A stretch of DNA of 64,000 nt from Chromatiales bacterium (GTDB lineage: Bacteria > Pseudomonadota > Gammaproteobacteria > Steroidobacterales > GCA-2729495). The position numbers were made by a program, and so were the translations under genes. Shown here one piece after another: positions 16,752 to 27,308 of this stretch. Numbering within the stretch: position 1 is the first letter of the stretch; every line of letters starts with the position of its first letter. The notes beneath the pieces were generated by a model. The model did not search any database, was not told where the DNA came from, and saw only the letters and a list, made by a program, of their open reading frames with translations. The stretch spans positions 62,001 through 126,000 of the forward strand of contig JACKNI010000004.1 of assembly GCA_024234935.1 (NCBI GenBank). Reading direction: 5' to 3'.

Positions 16752-17981
16752 TCAGTGCTGCACGAGGCGGCGGGCGAGCAGGTGGCTGATCGCGAGGGCC
16801 AGCAGTCCGGTGAGGAACAGGCCGGCGCAACGTGGCAGCAGGGCCAGCAAGGGCTCGCCGCGCCAGAACAGGCCGCTGTAGGCTTCGAGTGCCCAGGTGT
16901 TGGGTGTGATCCAGCCCAGTGTTTGCAGCCAGGCCGGCATGAAGAAGCGCGGCACCATGCTGCCGCCGACAGCCGACATGATGAGAATCACGACCGTGGG
17001 CAGGATCTGCGCCTGGGCGCGTGTGCGGCAGGCCGTGACGAGGAGGAGACCCAGACCTGCGGCGAGCACTGCAGCGCTGAAGGAGATCAGCAACCATGCG
17101 CCGAAGTTGCCGGGCACATCCACGCCATAGAGCAGCCAGGCGACCGCAAAGATCACCGTGCCCTGCACCATGCCTTGCACTACCAGGAAAATGAATCGGC
17201 CATTCACCACGACCGTCATGCCGCCCGGCCCGGCGGCGATGCGGTCGAGAATGCCTGCCGCCTGGTCGTCGAGTATGCCCACCGCATTCTGGGCGGCGGC
17301 AAACAGCAGGAACATGAAGGCCACCGCGCCGGCATAGTAGGCGATGTGGTTGAGTGCGGCCGTCTGTCCGGCGACGTTCTCGTGTTCCAGCAGTTCCTCG
17401 AAAGACCAGCCGCCGCGCTGTCCTTTACTGGCCGATTCGCGCAGCTCGGCCAGACCCGTATCTATTTCTGCCTGCTGCCGGGGTGAAAACTCCGTGAACT
17501 CGGTGCCGATGAGTTCGGCAACACGGCCGATGGCAAGATCCGGCAGCGCTTTAAAGTAGGCGCGTTGCAGTTGCCCGCTCAGCACCGTGGCGGCCACATT
17601 GCGCGAGGGATCGACAAGCAGCAGCAGTGGCGGGGCAGCGAGACCTGCCGCCGTCGCCAGCGATTCACCGTCGGCGCGCACGATCAGCGCGACGTCGGCG
17701 GTGCCCCTGCGTACCAGGTCGAGCGCCGCGTTGCGGTCGGGTACACCGGGAATGACGGTTACGGTCGCTTCGCTGTTCAGCGCCGCAAGCAGGCGGATCG
17801 AGTCGGCGCTTTGCACTTCGTCGACGATGGCGACATGGACCTGGACCTGGTCGCTGGCCGCAGTGGCGAAGATTTCTGCAAAGATGAGGAAGAACACCGC
17901 CGGCACGAACAGGCTGAGCAGCAGCGCGCCACGATCATGCAACAGCTGGAGCAGGGCCGCCCTGAAGATCGTCAGCGTCAT
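16752..17981 (-). CDS. ABC-2 type transporter permease
   Basis: 409 aa. The N-terminal helix (LLQLLHDRGALLLSLFVPAVFFLIFAE) is followed by a roughly 180-residue extracytoplasmic domain and then five to six helices near residues 215-400, ending with LLARRLVQH. This is the ABC-2 export permease layout with a large first loop, as in YhhJ/LinK-like and DrrB-like exporters. Its ATG overlaps the end of the ATPase gene by 4 bp, so the two form one transporter. Substrate not determinable; it shares a transcript with isoprenoid genes. Confidence 0.88.
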   Translation of the reverse strand: MTLTIFRAALLQLLHDRGALLLSLFVPAVFFLIFAEIFATAASDQVQVHVAIVDEVQSADSIRLLAALNSEATVTVIPGVPDRNAALDLVRRGTADVALIVRADGESLATAAGLAAPPLLLLVDPSRNVAATVLSGQLQRAYFKALPDLAIGRVAELIGTEFTEFSPRQQAEIDTGLAELRESASKGQRGGWSFEELLEHENVAGQTAALNHIAYYAGAVAFMFLLFAAAQNAVGILDDQAAGILDRIAAGPGGMTVVVNGRFIFLVVQGMVQGTVIFAVAWLLYGVDVPGNFGAWLLISFSAAVLAAGLGLLLVTACRTRAQAQILPTVVILIMSAVGGSMVPRFFMPAWLQTLGWITPNTWALEAYSGLFWRGEPLLALLPRCAGLFLTGLLALAISHLLARRLVQH

Positions 17982-18928
17982 TCGTGCGGCACCTGTCCGG
18001 TGAGTTCGATATAGACACCGTGCAATCCCGGTTGCCGGATGCGCAGTTCGGCGATGTCTGCACCGGCGTTGATGAGCTGGCTGCGCAGTTCCGGCAAGTG
18101 CTCGAGACCGCTGCCCAGGCGACCGATCCAGACCCGCGCTTCGTTGGTCGGTGCCAGCCTGGCGTCGCGCAATGCGTCGCGGATCGACGGGGCAGGTTCC
18201 GCCGCCAGCATCAGCACGATTTCCTGGTCGCTGCCGAACAGCCGGCCGATCAGCCGTGCGAGGCTGTCCTCGGCGCGTACCGCCCCTGCAGACATCAGTG
18301 CGACGCGATCGGCCAGCGCTTCTGCCTCGACCAGGTCGTGGGTCGTCATGATCAGGCTCATGCCGGTCTTCCGCAGCCGGTCGAGTACCTGGTGTACTTC
18401 ACTGCGTGCGACCGGATCAAGTCCGACCGTCGGCTCATCGAGCAGCAGCAGGTCCGGGCGGTGCAGGGTGCCGGCCGCGATGTTGATCCGGCGCTGCATG
18501 CCGCCGGACAGGGTGGAAACCACATCGCCGGCACGTGCAGCGAGGCCCGACCACTCGAGCGTGTCGGCCACGGCGACTTGCAGGTCGGTTCGTTGCAGGC
18601 CGGCCAGTCGGCCAAACAGTTCCAGATTGTGGCGCACGCTGAGCTGGGTCCAGAGTGCGATCGACTGCGGCACAAAACCGGTCCGGCGCCGGACTGCCGG
18701 GTCCGCCGGATCGCCGCCAGCGATGCGGATGCTGCCGTCATCAAGCCGGATGCGGCCGCAGAGCGCACGCAGCAGCGTGGTCTTGCCTGCACCGTTCGGC
18801 CCGAGCAGCACGAGGATCTCGCCGCTGCAGGCGGTCAGGTCAGCGCCGGAGAGCGCGGCGTGTACGCCAAAGCGGCGCCGCGCCGAGCGCACCACCACCA
18901 GGGGTTCGCCGCGAGGAAGTGCTGACAC
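17978..18928 (-). CDS. ABC transporter ATP-binding protein (drug/lipid exporter type)
   Basis: 316 aa from GTG 18928. The nucleotide-binding domain is complete: Walker A LLGPNGAGKTTLL, Q-loop FVPQSIALWTQL, signature LSGGMQRRINIA, Walker B LLLLDEPTVGLDP and switch His in MTTHDLVEAEALAD. A C-terminal ~90-residue extension is usual for ABC-2 (CcmA/DrrA class) ATPases. It powers the permease encoded immediately downstream. It begins 12 bp after the SDR stop, so it probably belongs to the HMGR-MVK/idi operon. Confidence 0.92.
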   Translation of the reverse strand: MSALPRGEPLVVVRSARRRFGVHAALSGADLTACSGEILVLLGPNGAGKTTLLRALCGRIRLDDGSIRIAGGDPADPAVRRRTGFVPQSIALWTQLSVRHNLELFGRLAGLQRTDLQVAVADTLEWSGLAARAGDVVSTLSGGMQRRINIAAGTLHRPDLLLLDEPTVGLDPVARSEVHQVLDRLRKTGMSLIMTTHDLVEAEALADRVALMSAGAVRAEDSLARLIGRLFGSDQEIVLMLAAEPAPSIRDALRDARLAPTNEARVWIGRLGSGLEHLPELRSQLINAGADIAELRIRQPGLHGVYIELTGQVPHE

Positions 18929-18940
18929 GGAGCGCGCGGC

Positions 18941-19747
18941 TCAGAGGCCGAAGCGCGCAAACAGATCGCGTTTCGGGCCGGGCAGGCGAGCCTTGAGAAA
19001 GCGGCCCAGCAGTTTTCCGGTGGTCATCCAGGCGATACGCCGGCCGCTTTGCCGGTTGTCGAGCATCTGCTCGACCAGCCAGGGTGTCGAGGTTTCCACA
19101 TAGTCGCAGAGGATGTTGAGGATGGGCCGGATCTTCTGCCACTCCGCAGGATCGATCTGCTTCTGTTCCTCAAACCAGTTCTCGGTGATGAGCATGCCGG
19201 GGCTGATGGCGCCGATGATGATGTCAGGGTTCTTGTTCTCCTGAACGAGATACCTGGTCAGCAGCCAGTCGGCAGCTTTCGTGGCGCTGTACACGCCCAT
19301 GTTCGGTGTGAGCCGCTTGCCATCGAAGCTGCCGCCGAGCATGTTGTAGAGGGCCCCAGACCCCTGCTTTCCAAAGCCCTGAATCGCTACCTGCGAGCCG
19401 AACACGCTGCCCTTGAAATTTCCATCGACCAGCGTGTGCACCAGGTCCTCGGGCATTTCGTGCACTTCGTAACGCGAGCTCGCGCGGCCGGCATTGTTGA
19501 TCCAGAAGTCCACGCGGCCGAAGCTGGTGACGGCATGGTCCCACAGCGCCTGTACATCGGCCTTGCGGGTGACATCGCAGGTCGTGCCGGCGACTCTTGC
19601 CGGCCCGGTCGAGGCCAGTTCGCTGACCGCCTTGTCCACATCCGCCTGCTTGCGGCTTGAAACCACGACGTTGTGTCCGCGCTTCAGGAATTCAACGGCG
19701 AGGCCACGACCGATGCCGCGCGTGCTGCCCGTTATGACGACGTTCAC
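18941..19747 (-). CDS. Short-chain dehydrogenase/reductase, NYC1/NOL-like subgroup
   Basis: 268 aa from GTG 19747, which overlaps the idi stop as GTGA. The longer frame to 20029 is idi sequence out of frame. NAD(P)-binding ITGSTRGIGRG, the INNAG motif, catalytic Ser region (YNMLGGS) and YSATK are present. The C-terminal half is not generic SDR: SPGMLITENWF, LCDYVETSTPWLVEQML and the tail resemble, from memory, plant chlorophyll b reductases NYC1/NOL and their bacterial relatives. Substrate unknown; its location suggests an isoprenoid or pigment carbonyl. Confidence 0.82.
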   Translation of the reverse strand: MNVVITGSTRGIGRGLAVEFLKRGHNVVVSSRKQADVDKAVSELASTGPARVAGTTCDVTRKADVQALWDHAVTSFGRVDFWINNAGRASSRYEVHEMPEDLVHTLVDGNFKGSVFGSQVAIQGFGKQGSGALYNMLGGSFDGKRLTPNMGVYSATKAADWLLTRYLVQENKNPDIIIGAISPGMLITENWFEEQKQIDPAEWQKIRPILNILCDYVETSTPWLVEQMLDNRQSGRRIAWMTTGKLLGRFLKARLPGPKRDLFARFGL

Positions 19748-20321
19748 CGTGTGGCCTGCTTCCGGCAATCGTCGAGAATGCGATCCAGATGGTTGGCGGT
19801 GATCTGCTGCCACTCGAGCTTCATCCATGGGCTGAAGCGCTCGGGACTGGCTGCAATTTCGAGATCCAGGTCGGCCGGTGTAATCCAGCGGATCGCGGCG
19901 ATTTCCAGAGGGTCGGTGAGGATGGTCCCGGACGCGTGGCCGGCATAGACGTAGCACAGCTCGTGCTCGGAACCGACGCTGCCGAAGGCTGCCTGATAGC
20001 GAAACTTGTACAGGAAGCCGAGCCGGCACTCGAGGCGCAGTTCTTCCCGCACGCGGCGCTTTGCAGCCCCCTCGGTGGTTTCACCCGGTCGCGGATGACT
20101 GCAGCAGCTGTTGGACCAGAACCCGGGCCACAGCATCTTGCCCGCCGCGCGTTCCTGTATCAGGACCTTGCCGTCGGCATCAAACAGAAACACCGAGAAG
20201 GCGCGGTGCAGGATACCTGCACCCAGATGGCATTCGGTTTTTGCCATGGTGCCGATCTCGCGGTCTTCCTCATCGACCAGTATCAGCTGGTCTTCCGTCA
20301 CCGCAGTTTGCGCCAGACCGC

Positions 20322-20325
<4 letters not shown>
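19744..20325 (-). CDS. idi: Isopentenyl-diphosphate delta-isomerase, type I
   Basis: 193 aa from GTG 20325, chosen because GTGA overlaps the stop of the upstream HMGR-MVK gene; an earlier frame start at 20409 would lie inside that gene. A Nudix-fold, metal-dependent enzyme interconverting IPP and DMAPP. Motifs: HLGAGILHRAFSVFLF, WPGFWSNSCCSHPRPGE with the catalytic Cys, RRVREELRLE and the Glu of SEHELCYVYAG. Coupling to mevalonate enzymes fits its role, since the mevalonate route yields only IPP. Confidence 0.94.
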
Positions 20326-22577
<2,252 letters not shown>

Positions 22578-22770
22578 GGGGCGCCCTTCGGTGACTGTTC
22601 AGGATTGGCGGTCTACAGGCGCTCCGCATGGCCGCGAATGCGCACCATAACCGTATCAGGAATGCCCGCGCGCTGCCACGTTTCCGGGCTGTATCAGGCT
22701 GCCCCGTTGCATTTCGCCGACGCTGTCCGGGGCGTTAACATGATCCCGGTTTCAGGCAGCAGGTGGCGGC

Positions 22771-24462
22771 ATGGCGGATGACAGGGTCTGGCTGAAGGAG
22801 TATCCACCCGGTGTTCCGACCGGCATCGAGCTGGATCCCCGCGAAACGCTGGCAGCGATGCTCGACCGCGCCTGCGCCCGGTACGCGCCGCAACCGGCCT
22901 TCAGCAACATGGGCCGCACGCTCAGCTACGCGGAGTTTGATGCATTGACCCGCTGCTTTGCGGCCTGGTTGCAAAGCCTGCCGGAAGTTTCGCCTGGCGA
23001 TCGCGTCGCCATCATGTTGCCGAACGTGCTGCAGTATCCGGTCGCACTGTTCGGTACCTGGCGTGCCGGTCTGGTGGTGGTCAACGTCAATCCGCTCTAC
23101 ACCGCGAACGAGCTCGAGCATCAGCTCACCGACAGTGGCGCGAAAGTGCTGGTGGTGCTCAGCCAGAGCGCCGGGACCTACAACGAGATAGCGGCGCATA
23201 CCGGGGTACGGCATGTACTGGTCACCGGTATCGGTGATCTGCTCGGCGCACTGCGCGGTTCGCTGGTCAACTTTGTCGTCCGTTATCTGCGGCGCATGGG
23301 TGGCGCTTCGGTGCCGGGCGCTGCGGGCTGGTCAGACGTGATGGCGCGGACTCCGGCGGATTACCGCCCGCCGCCGGCGCTTGCCGGCGACGATCTGGCC
23401 TGTCTGCAGTACACGGGTGGTACGACGGGCCGTTCGCGCGGTGCGATGCTCACGCACGGCAACCTGCTTGCCAATGTGCGTCAGATCAACAGCTGGTTTG
23501 CCGGCCTCAACGTGCCAGGCGAGGAAATCGTCATCACGCCGTTGCCGCTCTATCACGTGTATGCGCTGACCTGTAACTGCCTCGCCTATCTGGAAATCGG
23601 TGCTCACGATGTGCTGATCACCGATCCGCGCGACATGAAGCGCTTCATCGCCGAACTGCGTCGCTGGAAATTCACGGCGATATCCGGTGTGAATACGCTG
23701 TACCAGGCGTTGCTGCAGCAGCCGGATTTCGCGAAGGTGGATTTCTCGGCGGTCCGCCTCGTCTCGGCGGGCGGCATGGCCGTGATGCCGGCAACGGCAA
23801 AGCGCTGGCGTGAACTTACCGGGACGACAATTCATGAGGGCTACGGACTCTCGGAGACTTCACCGGTGGTCTGTTCCAACCCGGCAAACCAGCGCGAGTT
23901 CAACGCGAGCATCGGCCTGCCGCTGCCCGGCACGCTGGTCAGCCTGCGCGATGATGAGGGTGCGGTGGTTGCACCTGGTGAGCCAGGCGAACTCTGCATG
24001 CAGGGACCGCAGTTGATGCGCGGTTACTGGAACGATCCGGGCGCAACAGCGTCAGCGATGACCAGTGACGGTTTTTTCCGTACCGGTGATATCGCGAAGA
24101 TGGATGAGCGCGGCTACTTCTTCATCGTCGACCGCAAGAAGGACATGATTGATGTGGCCGGCCTCAAGGTCTATCCGAACGAAGTCGAGGCCGAGATCAC
24201 CCGTCATCCGGACGTGATCGAGGCCGCATGCATTGGTATCCCCGATGAGCGCACGGGGGAGGCGGTAAAACTGTTTGTCGTGACGCGGCAGGGCGTCCGT
24301 CTCGACAGGGATGAAGTGCGCGAGTTCCTGCGCGAGCGGCTCGCGCCCTACAAGATCCCGCGCCATGTCGAGTTCCGTCAGTCACTGCCCAAGTCGAACG
24401 TCGGCAAGATCCTGCGTCGCGAATTGCGCGATCAAGGGGGCGTCCCCTTGATCGTTTCATAA
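22771..24462 (+). CDS. fadD: Long-chain fatty acid--CoA ligase
   Basis: 563 aa, the usual FadD length. ATP-dependent activation of fatty acids to acyl-CoA at the inner membrane. Adenylate-forming motifs: LQYTGGTTGRSRGAML (about residues 211-226, P-loop), LPLYHVYALT, EGYGLSETSPVV, the DGFFRTGDIAKMDERGYFFI segment, DRKKDMIDVAGLKVYPNEVE and the catalytic Lys in KSNVGKILRREL. Divergent from the HMGR-MVK operon with a 193 bp gap. Its last codons contain a perfect hairpin. FadD fits best, though other substrates are possible. Confidence 0.9.
   Translation: MADDRVWLKEYPPGVPTGIELDPRETLAAMLDRACARYAPQPAFSNMGRTLSYAEFDALTRCFAAWLQSLPEVSPGDRVAIMLPNVLQYPVALFGTWRAGLVVVNVNPLYTANELEHQLTDSGAKVLVVLSQSAGTYNEIAAHTGVRHVLVTGIGDLLGALRGSLVNFVVRYLRRMGGASVPGAAGWSDVMARTPADYRPPPALAGDDLACLQYTGGTTGRSRGAMLTHGNLLANVRQINSWFAGLNVPGEEIVITPLPLYHVYALTCNCLAYLEIGAHDVLITDPRDMKRFIAELRRWKFTAISGVNTLYQALLQQPDFAKVDFSAVRLVSAGGMAVMPATAKRWRELTGTTIHEGYGLSETSPVVCSNPANQREFNASIGLPLPGTLVSLRDDEGAVVAPGEPGELCMQGPQLMRGYWNDPGATASAMTSDGFFRTGDIAKMDERGYFFIVDRKKDMIDVAGLKVYPNEVEAEITRHPDVIEAACIGIPDERTGEAVKLFVVTRQGVRLDRDEVREFLRERLAPYKIPRHVEFRQSLPKSNVGKILRRELRDQGGVPLIVS
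24430..24453 (+). repeat. Perfect inverted repeat in the last codons of fadD
   Basis: GATCAAGGGG, spacer GCGT, CCCCTTGATC: two 10-bp arms without mismatch. It ends 6 bases before the fadD stop codon and is followed by GTTTCAT, a weak T tract. The 3' arm also provides the TTGATC that I read as the -35 element of the downstream small RNA. Confidence 0.75.
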
Positions 24463-24475
24463 GCGAAACTATGCT
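24448..24475 (+). promoter_or_regulatory. Sigma70-type promoter for a small RNA
   Basis: TTGATC (24448-24453), a 16-bp spacer and TATGCT (24470-24475) make a fair sigma70 promoter at the end of fadD. The predicted start is near 24482, which leaves about 103 nt to the strong terminator at 24561-24584. Confidence 0.45.
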
Positions 24476-24481
24476 GTCCGC

Positions 24482-24584
24482 GCGCGTTGAATCGCCGTAT
24501 CGTGTATCCAAGCCCGGGTCCGCACCTTGGGCGAGTTCCTCTTCCAGGGGACAACGACGAAGCCCGCGCAAGCGGGCTTTTTTT
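24482..24584 (+). ncRNA. Candidate small RNA (about 103 nt)
   Basis: The interval between a sigma70-type promoter and an intrinsic terminator has no convincing reading frame and folds locally: CCAAG (24508-24512) with CTTGG (24526-24530), CCTC (24538-24541) with GGGG (24547-24550), and the terminator stem. The size and layout are those of a trans-acting sRNA. It has no recognisable SRP RNA, tmRNA or 6S signature. Alternative: merely the 3' leader-terminator of fadD. Confidence 0.35.
24561..24584 (+). terminator. Rho-independent terminator downstream of fadD/small RNA
   Basis: AGCCCGC, loop GCAA (a GNRA loop), GCGGGCT followed by seven T. A strong canonical intrinsic terminator. Confidence 0.93.
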
Positions 24585-24854
24585 ATGCGCTGCAGAGACG
24601 CAAGAAAATCTGATTAAACATAAATTTGTGGATACGCGCAGCGGAGATCATTTCGGATGTAAATCCATTCTTACACCCGAAAAATGCTCTGTTAGTTTCC
24701 TTGTCAACTTCCCTCCACAAAGCAAAACGACTGGGGCGAAGCCGCGGTAAAGATTGCTGGCCGGACTCGGCTGGTAGAGATCCGGACCATCGGTATCTCA
24801 GATAGATAGCGACTAAAGGCAAACGAACCGCGACAAAAGAGCGAACGGGGAATC

Positions 24855-24945
24855 AAAGCCACACCAGGTGCGAGCCTGGGCCGGAAAGCCACGGGTCTGA
24901 TGCCGAACAGCTGAGTTGTTCAGATCGCCAGGCTGCAAATCCCAC
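24855..24945 (+). promoter_or_regulatory. Probable c-di-GMP-I (GEMM) riboswitch in the leader of a VPLPA-CTERM gene
   Basis: Features in order: AGCC (24857-24860) able to pair with GGCT (24931-24934) as P1; CACACC; a stem CCAGGT (24864-24869) closed by the GNRA loop GCGA on GCCTGG (24874-24879); then the highly conserved AAAGCCACGGGTCT stretch (24885-24898), whose TCTG pairs with CAGA (24921-24924); then GCCAGGCTGC. This order and the AAAGCC and GNRA-loop elements match the GEMM-I consensus from memory. Departures are GGAAA for GCAAA and a less regular P3. It ends about 35 nt before the start codon. Confidence 0.55.
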
Positions 24946-24980
24946 AGGCCTATTGTGTATTTTTGAATGGGAGACTTTCA

Positions 24981-25871
24981 ATGAAGACGATAAGACACAG
25001 GAAGCTACTTGGACTGGTAGCGGTCCTCGGCGTGCTTGCTGGCGGAGTAGTCAGCGCAGCGCCCACGACCTACACCTTGCAATCAGTGGAGTGGCGATTC
25101 GGTATTGTTATCGGCTCAGTGTTCGTCGTTGATAACGGACTGCCCGCCGGTTATACCAATCACCTCGTCGGCACCTGCGACGGTTGTGGTATCGCGACCG
25201 CGACGAATGATGGCTTCGGGAATATCGCTCTGGAGCACGGCAGTCTCGCGGCCTATGGAGATACCACGGGCAATGGGCTCTTCACGGTCTGTAACAGCAC
25301 GACAGTCGGCCAGTGCCCGGTCACGTCAACCGGTGGCTCCAAGATTGGCTTCACTTTCGGCGGCAATGGCACGACCACGCTGACACCTGGCGGCAAGGCA
25401 GGTTGGTCAGCCACTGACACGACTGCGCTGATCTGGAACCAGGCCTATTGCATCGACTCAATCGGTGCAAATTGCGGTACTGGCGCCACGAAGGACCAGT
25501 TTGGTGGTCCCAATGCGCCTGGCGGGACGATAAACTGGTCCAACGGGGTGCAGGGCAATGGCGCAGCAAGCCTGGTTGATCAGAGCCAACCGACCTCCAC
25601 TCCTGGCCTCGAACCGTGGAACGTCGGGAACGGTGGGCAGACCGGCTCAGGCGGCAGTGCGGTCAGAAACAGCATGTGCTGCGCCCTGGCCGTCTGGGAA
25701 GACGCAACTGGCCTCCACATCACGCGGCAGGTTGACCTGGCGGCATCCTTCCTGCCCAACGTCTTCCAGAGTTACACCCTGAACTATTCGGTTGTCCCGG
25801 TACCGGGCGCTGTGTGGCTGTTTGGTTCGGCCCTCGGTGCCCTCGGCTGGGCGCGTCGTCGCGCGGCCTGA
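24981..25871 (+). CDS. VPLPA/PEP-CTERM-type exported surface protein
   Basis: 296 aa from ATG 24981 with GGGAG 9 bases upstream; the TTG at 24963 is unlikely. A signal peptide (about residues 1-27, ...LLGLVAVLGVLAGGVVSA) is followed by a Gly/Thr/Asn-rich, low-lysine body with several Cys. The C-terminus is a sorting tag: VPVPGAVWLFGSALGALGW then ARRRAA, that is motif, hydrophobic helix and Arg cluster, as in VPLPA-CTERM proteins processed by exosortases. The exosortase is not in this window. A riboswitch-like leader precedes it and an intrinsic terminator follows, so it is a single-gene unit. Confidence 0.85.
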   Translation: MKTIRHRKLLGLVAVLGVLAGGVVSAAPTTYTLQSVEWRFGIVIGSVFVVDNGLPAGYTNHLVGTCDGCGIATATNDGFGNIALEHGSLAAYGDTTGNGLFTVCNSTTVGQCPVTSTGGSKIGFTFGGNGTTTLTPGGKAGWSATDTTALIWNQAYCIDSIGANCGTGATKDQFGGPNAPGGTINWSNGVQGNGAASLVDQSQPTSTPGLEPWNVGNGGQTGSGGSAVRNSMCCALAVWEDATGLHITRQVDLAASFLPNVFQSYTLNYSVVPVPGAVWLFGSALGALGWARRRAA

Positions 25872-25908
25872 GTGCCATCTGACCAGTCGCTGATCAGCTG
25901 GTGACCAA

Positions 25909-25936
25909 GAAACCCCGCTTCGGCGGGGTTTTTCTT
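25909..25936 (+). terminator. Rho-independent terminator after the VPLPA-CTERM gene
   Basis: AACCCCGC, loop TTCG, GCGGGGTT and a TTTTTC tract, 38 bp after the stop codon. Canonical UUCG-capped terminator. Confidence 0.94.
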
Positions 25937-26048
25937 TGGGCGCGGCTCTGCCTTGTCGAAGCGGGTCAGTTCATTTGATAATTCGGCGCCTGCAATCCTG
26001 TATCGTCGAACGCTTGGCGTTTCTGCCGCGATCGCAAGGAAGAAGTTC

Positions 26049-26495
26049 GTGCCATACAAGCGGAGATTCAACAAGGCATTGGCACTGGCCGAATTCCAGA
26101 CCGCACAGGAAATCCAGGCGTTCATCGGCCTGTTTCTCGGGACCCTGGCAGAGCACTTCGGTGGTGAGACGACGCTCAATCACCTGCGCATCGGCAGTTA
26201 CATCGGGCTGAAGAGTCTCTATGTGGGCGATGCAACCAGCAACAAGGACATTGCCGAGACGCTGGGTATATCCCGCCCGACGGTGTCGCGTATCGTGCAT
26301 GAATTCATTGAGCAGAAATGGGTGCGTGAGCGAGTGCATCCGGAGGATGGGCGCAGGCGGATCATCGAGATCATGCCTGGTCACCCTGCATCGGACCGCT
26401 TCGAGCGCGATTTTCGCCGCCTCCTGAACACGCTCTTGAAGCGTTATGAGGAGCACGGAATCATTATCCTCGATCCCAATAAGCCAGGTTTCTAG
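26049..26495 (+). CDS. MarR-family-like winged-helix transcriptional regulator
   Basis: 148 aa from GTG 26049, chosen for the AAGGAAG site about 7 bases upstream; the frame stays open back to 25953. Helices at the N-terminus form the expected dimer region (AQEIQAFIGLFLGTLAEHFG), then a winged helix: TSNKDIAETLGISRPTVSRIVHEFIEQKWVRERVHPEDGRRRIIEI, where SRPTVSRIVHEF is the recognition helix and HPEDGRRR the wing. Ligand and targets unknown. Neighbours are a surface-protein gene and, convergent, two acyl-CoA enzymes. Confidence 0.82.
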   Translation: MPYKRRFNKALALAEFQTAQEIQAFIGLFLGTLAEHFGGETTLNHLRIGSYIGLKSLYVGDATSNKDIAETLGISRPTVSRIVHEFIEQKWVRERVHPEDGRRRIIEIMPGHPASDRFERDFRRLLNTLLKRYEEHGIIILDPNKPGF

Positions 26496-26530
26496 CCGAG
26501 GCGCGGGACAGGGCGAAACCTTTTCACGCC

Positions 26531-27298
26531 TTAGCGCGGCGCCAGCGCCCGCTCCGCTGCCGCCCAGTGATCGGCATCGATCCAGGTTGCGGTGAAGCCC
26601 AGTTCTTCCTGGGTGACCAGCCGTTCGTGCAATACATGCCGACTTGCCAGTGTGAGCGCCTTGTAGGCACGCAATACCTGTACCGGCCGATCCAGAAACG
26701 GCTGGATAAAAGCTGCAGTACAGGCCGTCAGCGTTTCATCGCCGGTACAGACGCGCTGCACCAGACCAAGTTGCAGAGCCTCTCCAGCCGGTATGCGTCG
26801 CGATTCCAGCAGTATCTGCAGCCCGCGCGCCGTACCCAGCGCCGCGAGCAGGTCGATACCGCCGCCCCACGCGGTCGTGACATTGAGCTGGGCCTGCAGG
26901 AAGCCGAGTTCAGTCCGGGCAGTGGCAATGCGCAGGTCACAGGCCATCGCCAGTTCGGCACCGCCGCCCAGCGCATGCCCGTTGAGTGCGGCGATGACCG
27001 GTACCGGAAACTGCCGCACTTGTTGAAGGGCGGCGCGTCCGCGTCGTGACATCGCAAGCGTGTCGGTCTCGCTGCGTACCGCCTCGAGTTCGCGCAGGTC
27101 GCCCCCGGCCGCGAAACAACGGTCACCGCTGGCTGTCAGGACCGCGCATTTCAGCGTGGCATCCGTGGCATGTTCCGCGAAGGCATTGCCGATCCGGTCG
27201 AGCAGCTCCAGTGACAGCGCATTGCGCTTGTCAGGCCGGTTGATGATGACCCGCAGCGTGTCGCCGCGGCGTTCGGTCAGCAGGATCTTGTCGGTCAC
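26531..27298 (-). CDS. Enoyl-CoA hydratase/isomerase family protein
   Basis: 255 aa from GTG 27298. Crotonase fold: INRPDKRNALSLELLDRI, an oxyanion-hole segment CFAAGGDLRELEA, NGHALGGGAELAMACDLRIAT and ELGFLQAQLNVTTAWGGG. The second catalytic-Glu region reads AQLNVTTAWGG, whereas hydratases have PEI.LG..PG.GG, so the position of one catalytic Glu is not conserved and the reaction may differ from simple hydration. It follows the MaoC gene with a 10 bp gap on the same strand. Confidence 0.83.
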   Translation of the reverse strand: MTDKILLTERRGDTLRVIINRPDKRNALSLELLDRIGNAFAEHATDATLKCAVLTASGDRCFAAGGDLRELEAVRSETDTLAMSRRGRAALQQVRQFPVPVIAALNGHALGGGAELAMACDLRIATARTELGFLQAQLNVTTAWGGGIDLLAALGTARGLQILLESRRIPAGEALQLGLVQRVCTGDETLTACTAAFIQPFLDRPVQVLRAYKALTLASRHVLHERLVTQEELGFTATWIDADHWAAAERALAPR

Positions 27299-27308
27299 CG
27301 GATGTCGC

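Noticed and set aside
16612..17097. Extension of the 100-aa protein into a 262-aa protein
   Set aside because: The extra N-terminal part is the ABC permease gene read in another frame; the 100-aa part has its own ribosome site.
24463..24600. tRNA, SRP RNA, 6S RNA or tmRNA in the gap after fadD
   Set aside because: No cloverleaf, no SRP GGAAGGAAGCAGCC-like core and no tmRNA tag are visible; only a generic small-RNA layout remains.
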